Below, in pieces: positions 6,848 to 14,342 of a stretch of DNA of 22,522 nt (the stretch's first letter is position 1; each line of letters starts with the position of its first letter). The position numbers and the translations under genes are program-made. The DNA lies in assembly GCF_030042015.1 (NCBI RefSeq), contig NZ_JASIAL010000112.1, forward strand, positions 1 to 22,522. The letters run 5' to 3'. The DNA comes from Trebonia sp030042015. GTDB taxonomy: Bacteria > Actinomycetota > Actinomycetes > Streptosporangiales > Streptosporangiaceae. Below the pieces are notes generated by a model. It ran no database searches. It saw only the letters and a list, made by a program, of their open reading frames with translations, and was not told the DNA's origin.

Positions 6848-7519
6848 TCAGCCAGCCGGGAAGACCACGACGCGCCGATTCGGCTCCTCGCCCTCCGACT
6901 CGCTGCGCAGTCCCGCCGAGGCGACCGCGTCGTGGATGATCTTCCGCTCGAACGGCGACATGGCGCGGAGCTTCTTCGGCTCTCCGGTCCGCTCCACCTC
7001 CGCCGCGACCGAGCGTCCGAGCTCAGCAAGCTCGGACCTGCGCCGTGCCCGGAAGCCGCCGACGTCGAGCATGAGCCGGGCACGGATGCCCGTTCTCCTG
7101 TGCACGGCGAGCCTGGTGAGCTCCTGCAGCGCCTCGAGAACCTCGCCGTCCTCGCCGACAAGCTCGTCAAGCGTCGCGCCCACCACGGAGACGACCGCAC
7201 GATCGCCTTCCACGTCCATGTCGATGTCGCCGTCCAAGTCGGCGATGTCCAGCAGCCCCTCGATGTAGTCGGCGGCGATCTCGCCTTCCTCCTCGAGGGT
7301 GTTCAGGTCCGCGTCGTCGTCGACAGTGTCGTCGTCTTCGTCTTCCTCGTCGTCTTCGTCCTCGACGTCCTCTTCGTCCTCGACGTCGTCATCGAGCTCG
7401 TCCTCGTCAATCACGTCGTTGTCGTCGACCACGCCGTCCAGCTCCTGCTCGTCTAGGCCGGCGACCGCATCCCCGCGACCTACCACCGTGCCGAAACCCT
7501 CACCGGGATCATCCCCCAC
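6848..7519 (-). CDS. jag: Jag/KhpB-family RNA-binding protein with KH and R3H domains and an acidic N-terminus
   Basis: A 223-residue protein. Residues about 75-150 correspond to the KH-like domain of SpoIIIJ-associated Jag proteins (EVLEALQELTRLAVHRRTG). The C-terminal R3H domain carries the R-x3-H signature at R192/H196 in FERKIIH. Residues 32-71 are extraordinarily acidic: 31 of 40 are Asp or Glu. Jag/KhpB partners bind RNA and are genetically linked to YidC/SpoIIIJ. The GTG start has GAGG at 9 nt and lies 6 nt after the yidC stop, supporting cotranslation. The Jag-N domain of Firmicutes is absent, which I believe is usual for actinobacteria; the acidic tract occupies its place. Confidence 0.92.
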   Translation of the reverse strand: MGDDPGEGFGTVVGRGDAVAGLDEQELDGVVDDNDVIDEDELDDDVEDEEDVEDEDDEEDEDDDTVDDDADLNTLEEEGEIAADYIEGLLDIADLDGDIDMDVEGDRAVVSVVGATLDELVGEDGEVLEALQELTRLAVHRRTGIRARLMLDVGGFRARRRSELAELGRSVAAEVERTGEPKKLRAMSPFERKIIHDAVASAGLRSESEGEEPNRRVVVFPAG

Positions 7520-7525
7520 AGTCGC

Positions 7526-8749
7526 TCACCTCTTGCCCGAACGCTTGCTGCGTGTCTGCCTGACCGGCTGCTGCCGGACGATTTTCGTCTGCGGAGCGTC
7601 CGGCACCGCCTCGGGCTCCGGCTTGCCCCTGCCGAGCCGCAGCAGGCTGCGCGTAGCGCCAGCCCCAGCCGAGCCCGAGGCCGTCGCACTCGAGGCCGCC
7701 GGCGCTGCGGCCGGTGCCGTCGACCCCGCCGCCCCCGAGGACCCCGGGGACCCTGCCGCCGCCGAGCCGTTCGCGCTGGACTTCGCGGCGACCGCTGCCT
7801 TCTGGGCGCTGGTCTTCGGCGCCCCTGGCCTCGGTGCGGCCACCTTCGCCGGGCCTGCGGCCTTGCCGTTCGCGGCGGTTCGGCTCGATGTGCCGGCCTT
7901 CCCCGCCGTGCTGCTCTTGGCGGTCACGCTGGTGCTCCTGGTGGCCGCCGCAGACGCGTCTACCGTAGCGCTGCTGACCACAGGAAGGTTGCGGAACAGG
8001 ATGTGCTGCTGTCCCAGCGTCCACACGTTCGTCGTGACCCAGTAGATGACCAGGCCGAACTGCCAGTACAGACCGGTCAACGCGAAGAACGGCGCGACAT
8101 ACATCATGTACTTCTGCGTGTTCGCCATCGGGTTGTCCGGATCTATTGCGCCCTGCTGCATCATGCCGCGCCGTGCGCTCTGCCGCATGGTCAGGTACGT
8201 CGTGCTCGCGCTCACCGCCACGAAGCACACGATCACGATCCGCTGCGGCCAGGTCTCGCCGTGGATGGGGAACAGGAACTTGTCCGCGAGCGAGGCGCCG
8301 AAGATGTGCGCGTTGAGCGCGCTGTCCACGACCGGTTTCGTCAGGCCGTACTTCGGCATCTGCCCTGGCTGCCACTCGGCGATGGCCCGCAGCACGTAGA
8401 AGAGCGCGTAGAAGAGCGGCAGCTGGGCGAGCAGCGGCAGGCAGCCGCCAAGCGGGTTGATGCCGTTCTCCTTGTAGAACTTCATCGTCTCTTCGTTGAG
8501 GCGCTGCTTGTCGCCCTTGTACCGCTTGCGGATCTCCTGCAACTGCGGCATGTGCGCCTGCATCTTGCGCTGTGCGTTCACCTGCTTGACGAACAGCGGG
8601 ATCATGAGCGCCCGCATCAGCACGACGAGGATCACGATGGACAGGCCCCACGCCCACCCGCTCGATGCGCCGAACGGCACCGACAGGATCGCGTGGATGC
8701 GCATGATCACCCATGCGACCGCATCGAACAGCGGGTCAAGAAAGCTCAC
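7526..8749 (-). CDS. yidC: Membrane protein insertase YidC
   Basis: A 407-residue YidC/Oxa1/Alb3 insertase that places proteins in the cytoplasmic membrane, alone or with SecYEG. Hydrophobic segments lie at about 31-54, 98-121, 169-188 and 213-247. The conserved groove arginine is R46 in VLMRALMIPLF. The cytoplasmic coiled region between TM1 and TM2 (QRKMQAHMPQLQEIRKRYKGD) is typical. Residues about 258-370 are a low-complexity Ala/Ser/Gly/Thr-rich extension ending in a strongly basic tail (RQTRSKRSGKR), which could contact ribosomes. The GTG start has GGAG at 7 nt and overlaps the yidD stop as GTGA. The large periplasmic domain of Gram-negative YidC is absent, as expected. Confidence 0.96.
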   Translation of the reverse strand: MSFLDPLFDAVAWVIMRIHAILSVPFGASSGWAWGLSIVILVVLMRALMIPLFVKQVNAQRKMQAHMPQLQEIRKRYKGDKQRLNEETMKFYKENGINPLGGCLPLLAQLPLFYALFYVLRAIAEWQPGQMPKYGLTKPVVDSALNAHIFGASLADKFLFPIHGETWPQRIVIVCFVAVSASTTYLTMRQSARRGMMQQGAIDPDNPMANTQKYMMYVAPFFALTGLYWQFGLVIYWVTTNVWTLGQQHILFRNLPVVSSATVDASAAATRSTSVTAKSSTAGKAGTSSRTAANGKAAGPAKVAAPRPGAPKTSAQKAAVAAKSSANGSAAAGSPGSSGAAGSTAPAAAPAASSATASGSAGAGATRSLLRLGRGKPEPEAVPDAPQTKIVRQQPVRQTRSKRSGKR

Positions 8750-9036
8750 CTGACAACTCCTTGGGGCCTAGCCGGCACGGGATCGTATCCGCCCGGGTGG
8801 AAAGGATGGCAACGGGCGAGCCGGCGCACCGCCAGCCACAGGCCCCGTGCCGCGCCGTGCTGGCGCAACGCCTCCAGTGCGTATTCGCTGCACGAGGGAG
8901 CGAACCTGCACCTGGGGCCGAGCAGCGGGCTGAGGAATCGCCGGTAGCCGATCACGGGAACCATGACCACCCGTGCCGGCAGTGTCGGCACGGGTGCGCC
9001 TGCCGGCCTCGTCCCCGGCATCTCCGACGCGCTCAT
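8746..9036 (-). CDS. yidD: Membrane protein insertion efficiency factor YidD
   Basis: A small protein (96 residues from the ATG at 9036) of the YidD/DUF37 family, thought to assist YidC-dependent insertion. The family core is clear: GYRRFLSPLLGPRCRFAPSC, SEYALEALRQHG, and CHPFHPGGYDPVP. The ATG overlaps the rnpA stop as ATGA, and its own TGA overlaps the yidC GTG, so the three genes look translationally coupled. The frame stays open upstream to 9159, but that part lies inside rnpA in another frame and is Gly/Ser/Arg-rich shadow sequence. A further in-frame ATG at 9021 is possible. The ~20 residues before the family core are Pro/Ala-rich. Confidence 0.93.
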   Translation of the reverse strand: MSASEMPGTRPAGAPVPTLPARVVMVPVIGYRRFLSPLLGPRCRFAPSCSEYALEALRQHGAARGLWLAVRRLARCHPFHPGGYDPVPARPQGVVR

Positions 9037-9422
9037 TCCTCGCGCAGCGCCCCAACCTGCCGCCGCAGCAATCGTCCGATAACCAGGTCCAGATCGGCGG
9101 CCAGATCCGCCTGGCGTGCGCCCGCGGCTGCCGGAAGGGCACGCAGCACGAGCAGGCAACCCCCCGGGAGCGAGGCGACCCGCCTGCGCATCAGTTCCCG
9201 GAGCCGTCGCTTCACCCGGTTACGAACCACCGCCGAGCCAACCGCGCGGCTGACAATAAAGCCTACCTTTGCCGGGTCACCGGAGAGTACCGCTCCCTGA
9301 GAGCCGATGCCCGCGGGCAGCAGCAAGTGCCCGGCGACCGTGGACCCGCCTGCCCGGCGGCCCGTCCGAAGCACGCGCCGGAAGTCCTCGGACCGTCTCA
9401 TCCGCGACTGCTGCGGCAGCAC
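9033..9422 (-). CDS. rnpA: Ribonuclease P protein component
   Basis: A 129-residue basic protein subunit of RNase P, which binds the catalytic RNA and removes 5' leaders from tRNA precursors. The opening MLPQQSRMRRSEDF is family-like. The RNR signature lies in VVRNRVKRRLRELMRR. The GTG start at 9422 is preceded by an exceptionally good AGGAGGT (9432-9426), though only 3-4 nt away; the next in-frame ATG at 9401 is too far from it. It follows rpmH after 46 nt and overlaps yidD by 4 nt. Confidence 0.95.
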   Translation of the reverse strand: MLPQQSRMRRSEDFRRVLRTGRRAGGSTVAGHLLLPAGIGSQGAVLSGDPAKVGFIVSRAVGSAVVRNRVKRRLRELMRRRVASLPGGCLLVLRALPAAAGARQADLAADLDLVIGRLLRRQVGALREE

Positions 9423-9468
9423 GACACCTCCTGCGCAGCCCTTGCCGGGCGTCCGGGACGCGGCGGCG

Positions 9469-9606
9469 TCAAACGCTCAGCTGCGCGCGGCCCTTGCGAC
9501 GGCGTGCGGCGAGGACGGCCCGGCCGGCCCGGGTGCGCATCCGCAGCCGGAAGCCATGGACCTTCGCCCGCCGACGGTTGTTCGGCTGGAACGTACGCTT
9601 GCTCAC
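9469..9606 (-). CDS. rpmH: 50S ribosomal protein L34
   Basis: A 45-residue highly basic ribosomal protein. SKRTFQPNNRRRAK followed by HGFRLRMRTRAGR is diagnostic of L34, and the length is exactly right. The true start is the GTG at 9604-9606, with GGAG 5 nt upstream. The frame is open further up to 9762, but that extension has no family similarity. It is the first gene of the leftward cluster and diverges from dnaA across a 463-nt spacer. Confidence 0.97.
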   Translation of the reverse strand: MSKRTFQPNNRRRAKVHGFRLRMRTRAGRAVLAARRRKGRAQLSV

Positions 9607-10000
9607 TGGAGCTCCAGGTGCAGTTCTGGTCTGTTTAGTACGACATAAGGGCAGACATCGCCATACGCCACACAGCCGAGCTTCGTTCCCGTGGCCGCCG
9701 CGGACGCAGGGTAGCCTGTCAACGGTAAAGGCCCTACCCGCCCAGGTCAAACCGAGCGGCACCGGCGGGTGACGACCTGCCCATTCTCGGGCCTACCATC
9801 TGGAACACCGCGGTTTCCCGCACGCATCCCGCTCCGGCGACTTAGGCTGTGGAAAATCAATGTCCGCCGAACCCGTGCGCGGGGCCCGGCGGGCACCCAT
9901 GGGAGGGGAAACCACGGCTCAGCGGGTCCTGGGTGCGCGTGTAGCACGCCCGTGGGCACGTGGCGCGGATAGTGCGTCACGGGCCCGGTATGGACCGCCC

Positions 10001-10009
10001 TGTGGACAA
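10001..10009 (-). promoter_or_regulatory. DnaA box, perfect match, upstream of dnaA
   Basis: TGTGGACAA reads TTGTCCACA on the minus strand, the preferred actinobacterial DnaA box. It sits 61 nt before the dnaA GTG, suitable for autoregulation by DnaA. Confidence 0.8.
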
Positions 10010-10010
10010 C

Positions 10011-10033
10011 GAGCATGATCACTGGTCATGCTC
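10011..10033. promoter_or_regulatory. 23-bp palindrome in the dnaA leader
   Basis: GAGCATGA (10011-10018) and TCATGCTC (10026-10033) are perfect 8-bp inverted arms around a 7-nt centre. It lies one base after a perfect DnaA box and 36 nt before the dnaA start. It could be an operator for a dimeric regulator or an RNA hairpin in the leader; no specific protein can be named. Confidence 0.55.
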
Positions 10034-10069
10034 TGCAGAACAGCGAGGCGAGGCGAGGGGAGCGCATCG

Positions 10070-11638
10070 GTGGCTGACGCAGATCTCGCAGATGTGTGGG
10101 CACGATCACTGGACGGGCTCGCTGAGTTGCACGTGCAGCCGAGCCAGCTCGCCTGGCTCAAGCTCACCAGGCCGCTTGGGCTCGTCGAGAATACCGCGCT
10201 GATCGCGACGCCGAACGCGTTCGTCAAGGAGCAGCTCGAGACCCGGCTGCGCCTGCTTGTCACCCAGGCGCTCTCGCGCGAGCTCGGCCGTCCGATACAG
10301 CTCGCGGTCACGGTGGACCCAAGTTCCGCGCCACAGCCACAGCCAGAGCCGCCGGCGCCTGGCACGCAGCTGACGGCCGGGCCGGCACAGCCGTCCGGCC
10401 CGCACCTGCTGCACACCGCTCCGGCGGCGCATGACGGGGGCGCTCCCGCGCCACAGCCGGCCCCGCCTCCGGCGGCCGAGCCCAGTCCCCCGCAGTACTC
10501 TGCGCAGCAGCACCAGCAGCCTCAGCTTTCCCGGCAGGAGCCGGCCAAGCCGAACGAGGCGCCGCGGCCGGATCAGGGCAGCCATGCACAGCGGCCCGCG
10601 TCGGCCCGGCTCAACTCGAAGTACACGTTCGAGACGTTCGTCATCGGCTCGAGCAACCGCTTCGCGCACGCGGCCGCCGTCGCGGTCGCCGAGGCCCCGG
10701 CCAAGGCCTACAACCCGCTGTTCGTCTACGGCGACTCAGGGCTTGGCAAGACCCACCTGCTGCACGCGATCGGGCACTACGCGCAGACGCTGTACCCAGG
10801 GCTCAGGGTCAGGTACGTGAGCTCGGAGGAGTTCACCAACGACTTCATCAACATGATCAGGGAAGGCAAGCAGGACGGGTTCCGCCGCCGGTACCGCGAC
10901 GTAGACGTGCTGCTCGTGGACGACATCCAGTTCCTGGAGAACAAGGAAGGAACCCAGGAGGAGTTCTTCCACACCTTCAACACCCTGCACAACGCCAGCA
11001 AGCAGATCGTGATCTCCAGCGACCGTTCCCCCAAGCGCCTGGTCACGCTCGAGGACCGGCTGCGCAGCCGGTTCGAGTGGGGGCTGCTGACCGACGTCCA
11101 GCCGCCTGAGCTCGAGACCCGCATCGCGATCCTGCGCAAGAAGGCGGTCCAGGAGGGGCTGCACGCCCCGGCCGATGTCCTTGAGTACATCGCCAGCAGG
11201 ATCTCCACGAACATCAGGGAGCTTGAGGGGGCGCTGATCAGGGTCACCGCGTTCGCGAGCCTTAACCGGCAGGGCGTCGACCTGCAGCTGGCCGAGATCG
11301 TGCTCAAGGACCTCATCCCCGAGGCCCAGGGCCCGCAGATCAACGCGGCCACGATCATGGGGCAGACCGCCGCGTACTTCGGCCTGTCGATCGAGGACCT
11401 GTGCGGCACGAGCCGGTCCCGGGTCCTGGTGACGGCCAGGCACATCGCGATGTACCTGTGCCGGGAGCTGACCGATCTGTCACTGCCCAAGATCGGCCAG
11501 CAGTTCGGCGGGCGCGACCATACCACGGTGATCAACGCGGACCGCAAGATCCGCTCGCTGATGGCCGAGCGCCGCTCCATCTACACCCAGGTGACCGAGC
11601 TCACCAACCGCATCAAGCAGCAGGCGCGGACCTCGTGA
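10070..11638 (+). CDS. dnaA: Chromosomal replication initiator protein DnaA
   Basis: A 522-residue initiator ATPase that binds DnaA boxes and melts the origin. Domain I (about 1-80) is followed by a long Pro/Gln/Ala-rich domain II linker (about 85-180). The AAA+ domain III has Walker A GDSGLGKT at 221-228 and Walker B LLVDDIQFL around 281-289. Domain IV has the DnaA signature GGRDHTTVI at 480-488. The GTG at 10070 is chosen because GAGGGGAG (10055-10062) sits 7 nt upstream and the protein then opens VADADLADVW, as in relatives; the in-frame ATG at 10028 has no ribosome site. The expanded linker is common in high-GC actinobacteria. dnaN follows after the 351-nt oriC spacer. Confidence 0.97.
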   Translation: MADADLADVWARSLDGLAELHVQPSQLAWLKLTRPLGLVENTALIATPNAFVKEQLETRLRLLVTQALSRELGRPIQLAVTVDPSSAPQPQPEPPAPGTQLTAGPAQPSGPHLLHTAPAAHDGGAPAPQPAPPPAAEPSPPQYSAQQHQQPQLSRQEPAKPNEAPRPDQGSHAQRPASARLNSKYTFETFVIGSSNRFAHAAAVAVAEAPAKAYNPLFVYGDSGLGKTHLLHAIGHYAQTLYPGLRVRYVSSEEFTNDFINMIREGKQDGFRRRYRDVDVLLVDDIQFLENKEGTQEEFFHTFNTLHNASKQIVISSDRSPKRLVTLEDRLRSRFEWGLLTDVQPPELETRIAILRKKAVQEGLHAPADVLEYIASRISTNIRELEGALIRVTAFASLNRQGVDLQLAEIVLKDLIPEAQGPQINAATIMGQTAAYFGLSIEDLCGTSRSRVLVTARHIAMYLCRELTDLSLPKIGQQFGGRDHTTVINADRKIRSLMAERRSIYTQVTELTNRIKQQARTS

Positions 11639-11668
11639 ACACCGATAGCCAGCGCCGTGCACACAGCA

Positions 11669-11677
11669 TGTGGATAA
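11669..11677 (-). promoter_or_regulatory. DnaA box in oriC (perfect)
   Basis: TGTGGATAA, i.e. TTATCCACA on the minus strand, the classical strong DnaA box. It is followed 4 bp later by a second box of the same orientation (TGTGGACGG, 11681-11689), giving a closely spaced pair. Confidence 0.8.
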
Positions 11678-11859
11678 GACTGTGGACGGGCGCGGGAGAA
11701 CCGGGGACAAACGGTGACTAACACGGGAACAGCCGCGGCGCATGCACAGGACCGGGCCGGCAGTCCCCGGCCCCGGCGCCGCGACTGTGCACAAGATCGC
11801 CGCGGCCACCTGCGCAAACGGCTGTTTTCCCGGAATCCACGGCCCCTATGACTACGACG

Positions 11860-11879
11860 CTTTTCTAGCTAAACAAAAG
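11860..11879. other. AT-rich imperfect palindrome, candidate DNA unwinding element
   Basis: A 20-bp segment with outer arms CTTTT and AAAAG around TAGCTA. It is the most AT-rich stretch in the dnaA-dnaN spacer (14 of 20 bases A/T) in an otherwise strongly GC-rich region. Its place downstream of the paired DnaA boxes suits origin melting; this is inference. Confidence 0.45.
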
Positions 11880-11989
11880 CCGGGACAGCGTAGGCTCGGG
11901 GCAGCCCTGAGGATAAGCCGGCGCCACGGACATACCCCGCGCAGGAGACAGCACACACAATCACCGCCGAGACCGGCAGGAGGCAACCC

Positions 11990-13111
11990 GTGAAGCTCGA
12001 GGTTGAGCGTGACCCACTCGCTGAGGCCGTCGCATGGACCGCCCGCGCGCTCCCGGCGCGCCCGACGGCCCCCGTGCTGGCCGGCATGCGGCTGCAGGCG
12101 GGCAGCGAACTGATCCTGTCCACCTTCGACTACGAGGTCTCCGCCCAGGCCACGATCCCGGTGGCCGCCGATGAGCCAGGCACCGTGCTCGTATCTGGCC
12201 GGCTGCTCGCGGAGATCGTCCGCAGCCTGCCCGCCAAACCGGTGGACCTGTCCACCGACGGCACGCGCACCACCCTGCGCTGCGGGAGCGCCACCTTCAC
12301 GCTCATGCTGCTGCCCGTCGAGGAATACCCGACGCTGCCGGACATGCCGCAGACCACCGGCAAGGTCGGCGCCGACGCGTTCGCCTCGGCGATCGGCCAG
12401 GTCGCGATCGCGGCCGGGCGTGACGACACGCTGCCCGCGCTGACCGGCATCAGGATGGAGATCAACGGCGACATGCTCACGCTGATCGCCACCGACCGGT
12501 ACCGGCTCGCGGTCAGGGAACTGCGCTGGAATCCGGTCGGCACGGGCCTCGACACCGCCGTGCTCATCCCCGCCCGGGTGCTCAGCGACACTGCGCGTGC
12601 GCTGACCAACGGCGCGGAGGTCTCGGTCGCGCTGGCCACGGCCGACAGCGGCGCCGCTGACGGCATCATCGGCTTCGAGGGCGCCGGGCGCCGCACCACC
12701 ACCCGGCTGCTGTCCGGCGAGTACCCGCGCATACAGCAGCTCCTGCCCAGCGAGTTCTCCGCTGTCGCCGAGCTGCCCACGGCGCCGTTCGCGGACGCGG
12801 TCAAGCGGGTCGCGCTCGTGGCCGAGCGGAACAGCCCGATCCGCCTCACGTTCACCGCCAGCGAGGTGCTCCTCGAGGCGGGCACCGGCGACGAGGCGCA
12901 GGCCAGCGAGGCGATGGGCACGTCCTACGACGGAGAGGACATGCAGATCGCCTTCAATCCGCAGTACCTGCTCGACGGCGTCGGCGCGATCGACTCCGAC
13001 ATAGCGAGGATCTCGTTCACCACGCCGACGCGGCCCGCCGTGATCACCGGTAAGGGCGAGCCGCAGCCCGACTACCGCTACGTGCTGATGCCGATCCGTT
13101 CTGCTGGCTAG
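11990..13111 (+). CDS. dnaN: DNA polymerase III beta subunit (sliding clamp)
   Basis: A 373-residue processivity clamp that encircles DNA as a dimer and tethers the replicative polymerase. Three repeated clamp folds of about 120 residues are consistent with the length. Family stretches include LEVERDPLAEAVAWTARALP at the N-terminus, ATDRYRLAVREL around residues 165-176, LSGEYPRI near 240, and the C-terminal YRYVLMPIR that forms part of the peptide-binding pocket. The GTG start has AGGAGG (11978-11983) at 6 nt. recF follows after 40 nt without the gnd gene found between them in many streptomycetes and relatives. Confidence 0.97.
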   Translation: MKLEVERDPLAEAVAWTARALPARPTAPVLAGMRLQAGSELILSTFDYEVSAQATIPVAADEPGTVLVSGRLLAEIVRSLPAKPVDLSTDGTRTTLRCGSATFTLMLLPVEEYPTLPDMPQTTGKVGADAFASAIGQVAIAAGRDDTLPALTGIRMEINGDMLTLIATDRYRLAVRELRWNPVGTGLDTAVLIPARVLSDTARALTNGAEVSVALATADSGAADGIIGFEGAGRRTTTRLLSGEYPRIQQLLPSEFSAVAELPTAPFADAVKRVALVAERNSPIRLTFTASEVLLEAGTGDEAQASEAMGTSYDGEDMQIAFNPQYLLDGVGAIDSDIARISFTTPTRPAVITGKGEPQPDYRYVLMPIRSAG

Positions 13112-13151
13112 GAGCGGGCCAGCGGACGGCGGAGCCAGTACGCTCGAAGAC

Positions 13152-14342
13152 GTGCATCTCACCCGGCTGGCCCTGGAGGACTTCCGCTCGTACCCCAGCG
13201 TGGACGTGGCGCTGCAGCCGGGCGTGACGATCTTCAGCGGCCCGAACGGCGAGGGCAAGACCAACCTGGTGGAGGCCGTCGACTACATCGCGACGCTGGC
13301 CAGCCATCGCGTGGCGCATGACGCCCCGCTGGTCAGGACCGGTGCGGAGCGGGCGATCATCCGCGCGAACATCCGCGGCGGGGCCCGCGACGCGCTCGTG
13401 GAGATAGAGCTGAACCCGGGCCGCGCGAACCGGGTCCGGCTCAACCGCGTGCCGCTTGCCAGGCCGCGCGAGGTGCTCGGGGTGCTGCGCGCGGTGCTGT
13501 TCGCGCCCGAGGACCTGGCCCTGGTCAAGGGAGATCCTGGCGACCGGCGGCGGTTTCTCGACGACCTGCTCGTGGCGATGGCCCCGCGGTACGCCGGGGT
13601 CCGCGCCGACTACGACCGGGTGCTGCGGCAGCGCACCGCGCTGCTCAAGTCCGCGGGCCCGAAGGCCGGCCGGAGCGGGAAGACAGTCACCCGTGAGACT
13701 GTGATGAATACGCTGGACGTGTGGGACGCGCACCTGGCACGGGCCGGTGCGGAGCTGCTCGTCGCCAGGGAGCACCTCGTAGCCGCGCTCCGTCCGCACG
13801 TGGAGCGCGCGTACACCGCGGTAGCAGCCGAGCGCGGGCCTGCCACGATCGAGTACCGGCGCTCGTTCGGTGGAGAAAGCCGGGATCGTTCGGGAGAGGA
13901 TGAGGACACCGGCCACGCACGGCGGGTGAGCGCGGCGGCCGGGGAGCTGCGCGCGGCCCTTGCCGAGGTGCGGGAAAGCGAGCTTGACCGGGGCGTGTGC
14001 CTGGCCGGACCGCACCGCGACGAACTGGACCTGGCCGTGCGCGGGCTGCCCGCGCGCGGCTACGCCAGCCACGGCGAGTCCTGGTCGCTGGCGCTGGCGC
14101 TGCGGCTGGCCAGCTTCGACCTGCTGCGGGGCGGGCCCGGGCGGGAGGACCCTGTGCTGCTGCTCGACGACGTGTTCACCGAGCTTGACGCGGGCCGCAG
14201 GGACCGGCTGGCCGCCCTGGTGCGGGGGGCGGAGCAGGTGCTTGTCACCGCGGCGGTTCCCGCCGACGTGCCGCCGCTGCTCGGCGGCGCTCGGTTCAGC
14301 GTGTCGGGCGGTGCGCTCGCCCCGTACGGCGATGCGTCCTGA
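13152..14342 (+). CDS. recF: DNA replication and repair protein RecF
   Basis: A 396-residue SMC-like ABC ATPase that helps load RecA at single-strand gaps. Walker A GPNGEGKT is at residues 30-37. The ABC-type signature lies in ASHGESWSLALALRLA. Walker B VLLLDDVFTELD begins at 335. LTRLALEDFRSYPSVD at the N-terminus is characteristic. A short Ser/Arg/Glu-rich insert occurs around residues 238-258. The GTG start has little Shine-Dalgarno sequence but matches the usual N-terminus. The last 11 nt overlap the start of the dciA-like gene, suggesting coupled translation. Confidence 0.96.
   Translation: MHLTRLALEDFRSYPSVDVALQPGVTIFSGPNGEGKTNLVEAVDYIATLASHRVAHDAPLVRTGAERAIIRANIRGGARDALVEIELNPGRANRVRLNRVPLARPREVLGVLRAVLFAPEDLALVKGDPGDRRRFLDDLLVAMAPRYAGVRADYDRVLRQRTALLKSAGPKAGRSGKTVTRETVMNTLDVWDAHLARAGAELLVAREHLVAALRPHVERAYTAVAAERGPATIEYRRSFGGESRDRSGEDEDTGHARRVSAAAGELRAALAEVRESELDRGVCLAGPHRDELDLAVRGLPARGYASHGESWSLALALRLASFDLLRGGPGREDPVLLLDDVFTELDAGRRDRLAALVRGAEQVLVTAAVPADVPPLLGGARFSVSGGALAPYGDAS

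Larger units (their letters stand above)
9607..10069. promoter_or_regulatory. rpmH-dnaA divergent intergenic region with dnaA leader
   Basis: 463 nt with no convincing gene; it must hold the promoters of both rpmH and dnaA. On the minus strand TTGACA (9722-9717) is a perfect -35 hexamer facing rpmH, but a matching -10 is not obvious. DnaA-box-like sequences are TGTGGAAAA (9848-9856) and the perfect TGTGGACAA (10001-10009). A 23-bp palindrome at 10011-10033 follows the latter directly. Three GCGAG units (10043-10057) run into the dnaA ribosome site. The DnaA boxes suggest autoregulation of dnaA, and this spacer may also contribute to the origin. Confidence 0.7.
11639..11989. other. oriC: Probable oriC (dnaA-dnaN intergenic region)
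   Basis: 351 nt without a gene between dnaA and dnaN, the standard site of oriC in actinobacteria. DnaA boxes: TGTGGATAA at 11669-11677 (perfect), TGTGGACGG at 11681-11689 (fits the streptomycete YYGTCCACA form), TGTGCACAA at 11786-11794 (one mismatch) and TGAGGATAA at 11908-11916 (one mismatch). CCGTGCACA at 11655-11663 is weaker. The only AT-rich patch is 11860-11879, an imperfect 20-bp palindrome centred on TAGCTA, a candidate unwinding element. Box density is lower than in Streptomyces coelicolor, where about 19 boxes are known. The end holds the dnaN ribosome site (AGGAGG, 11978-11983). Confidence 0.82.

Noticed and set aside
10028..10069. Upstream ATG start for dnaA
   Set aside because: No ribosome site, it lies inside the leader palindrome, and the extra 14 residues are absent from the DnaA pattern; the GTG at 10070 has GAGGGGAG at 7 nt.
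11852..13264. 470-codon minus-strand open frame opposite dnaN and part of oriC
   Set aside because: Antisense shadow of dnaN with no motif; it would also cover the origin spacer.
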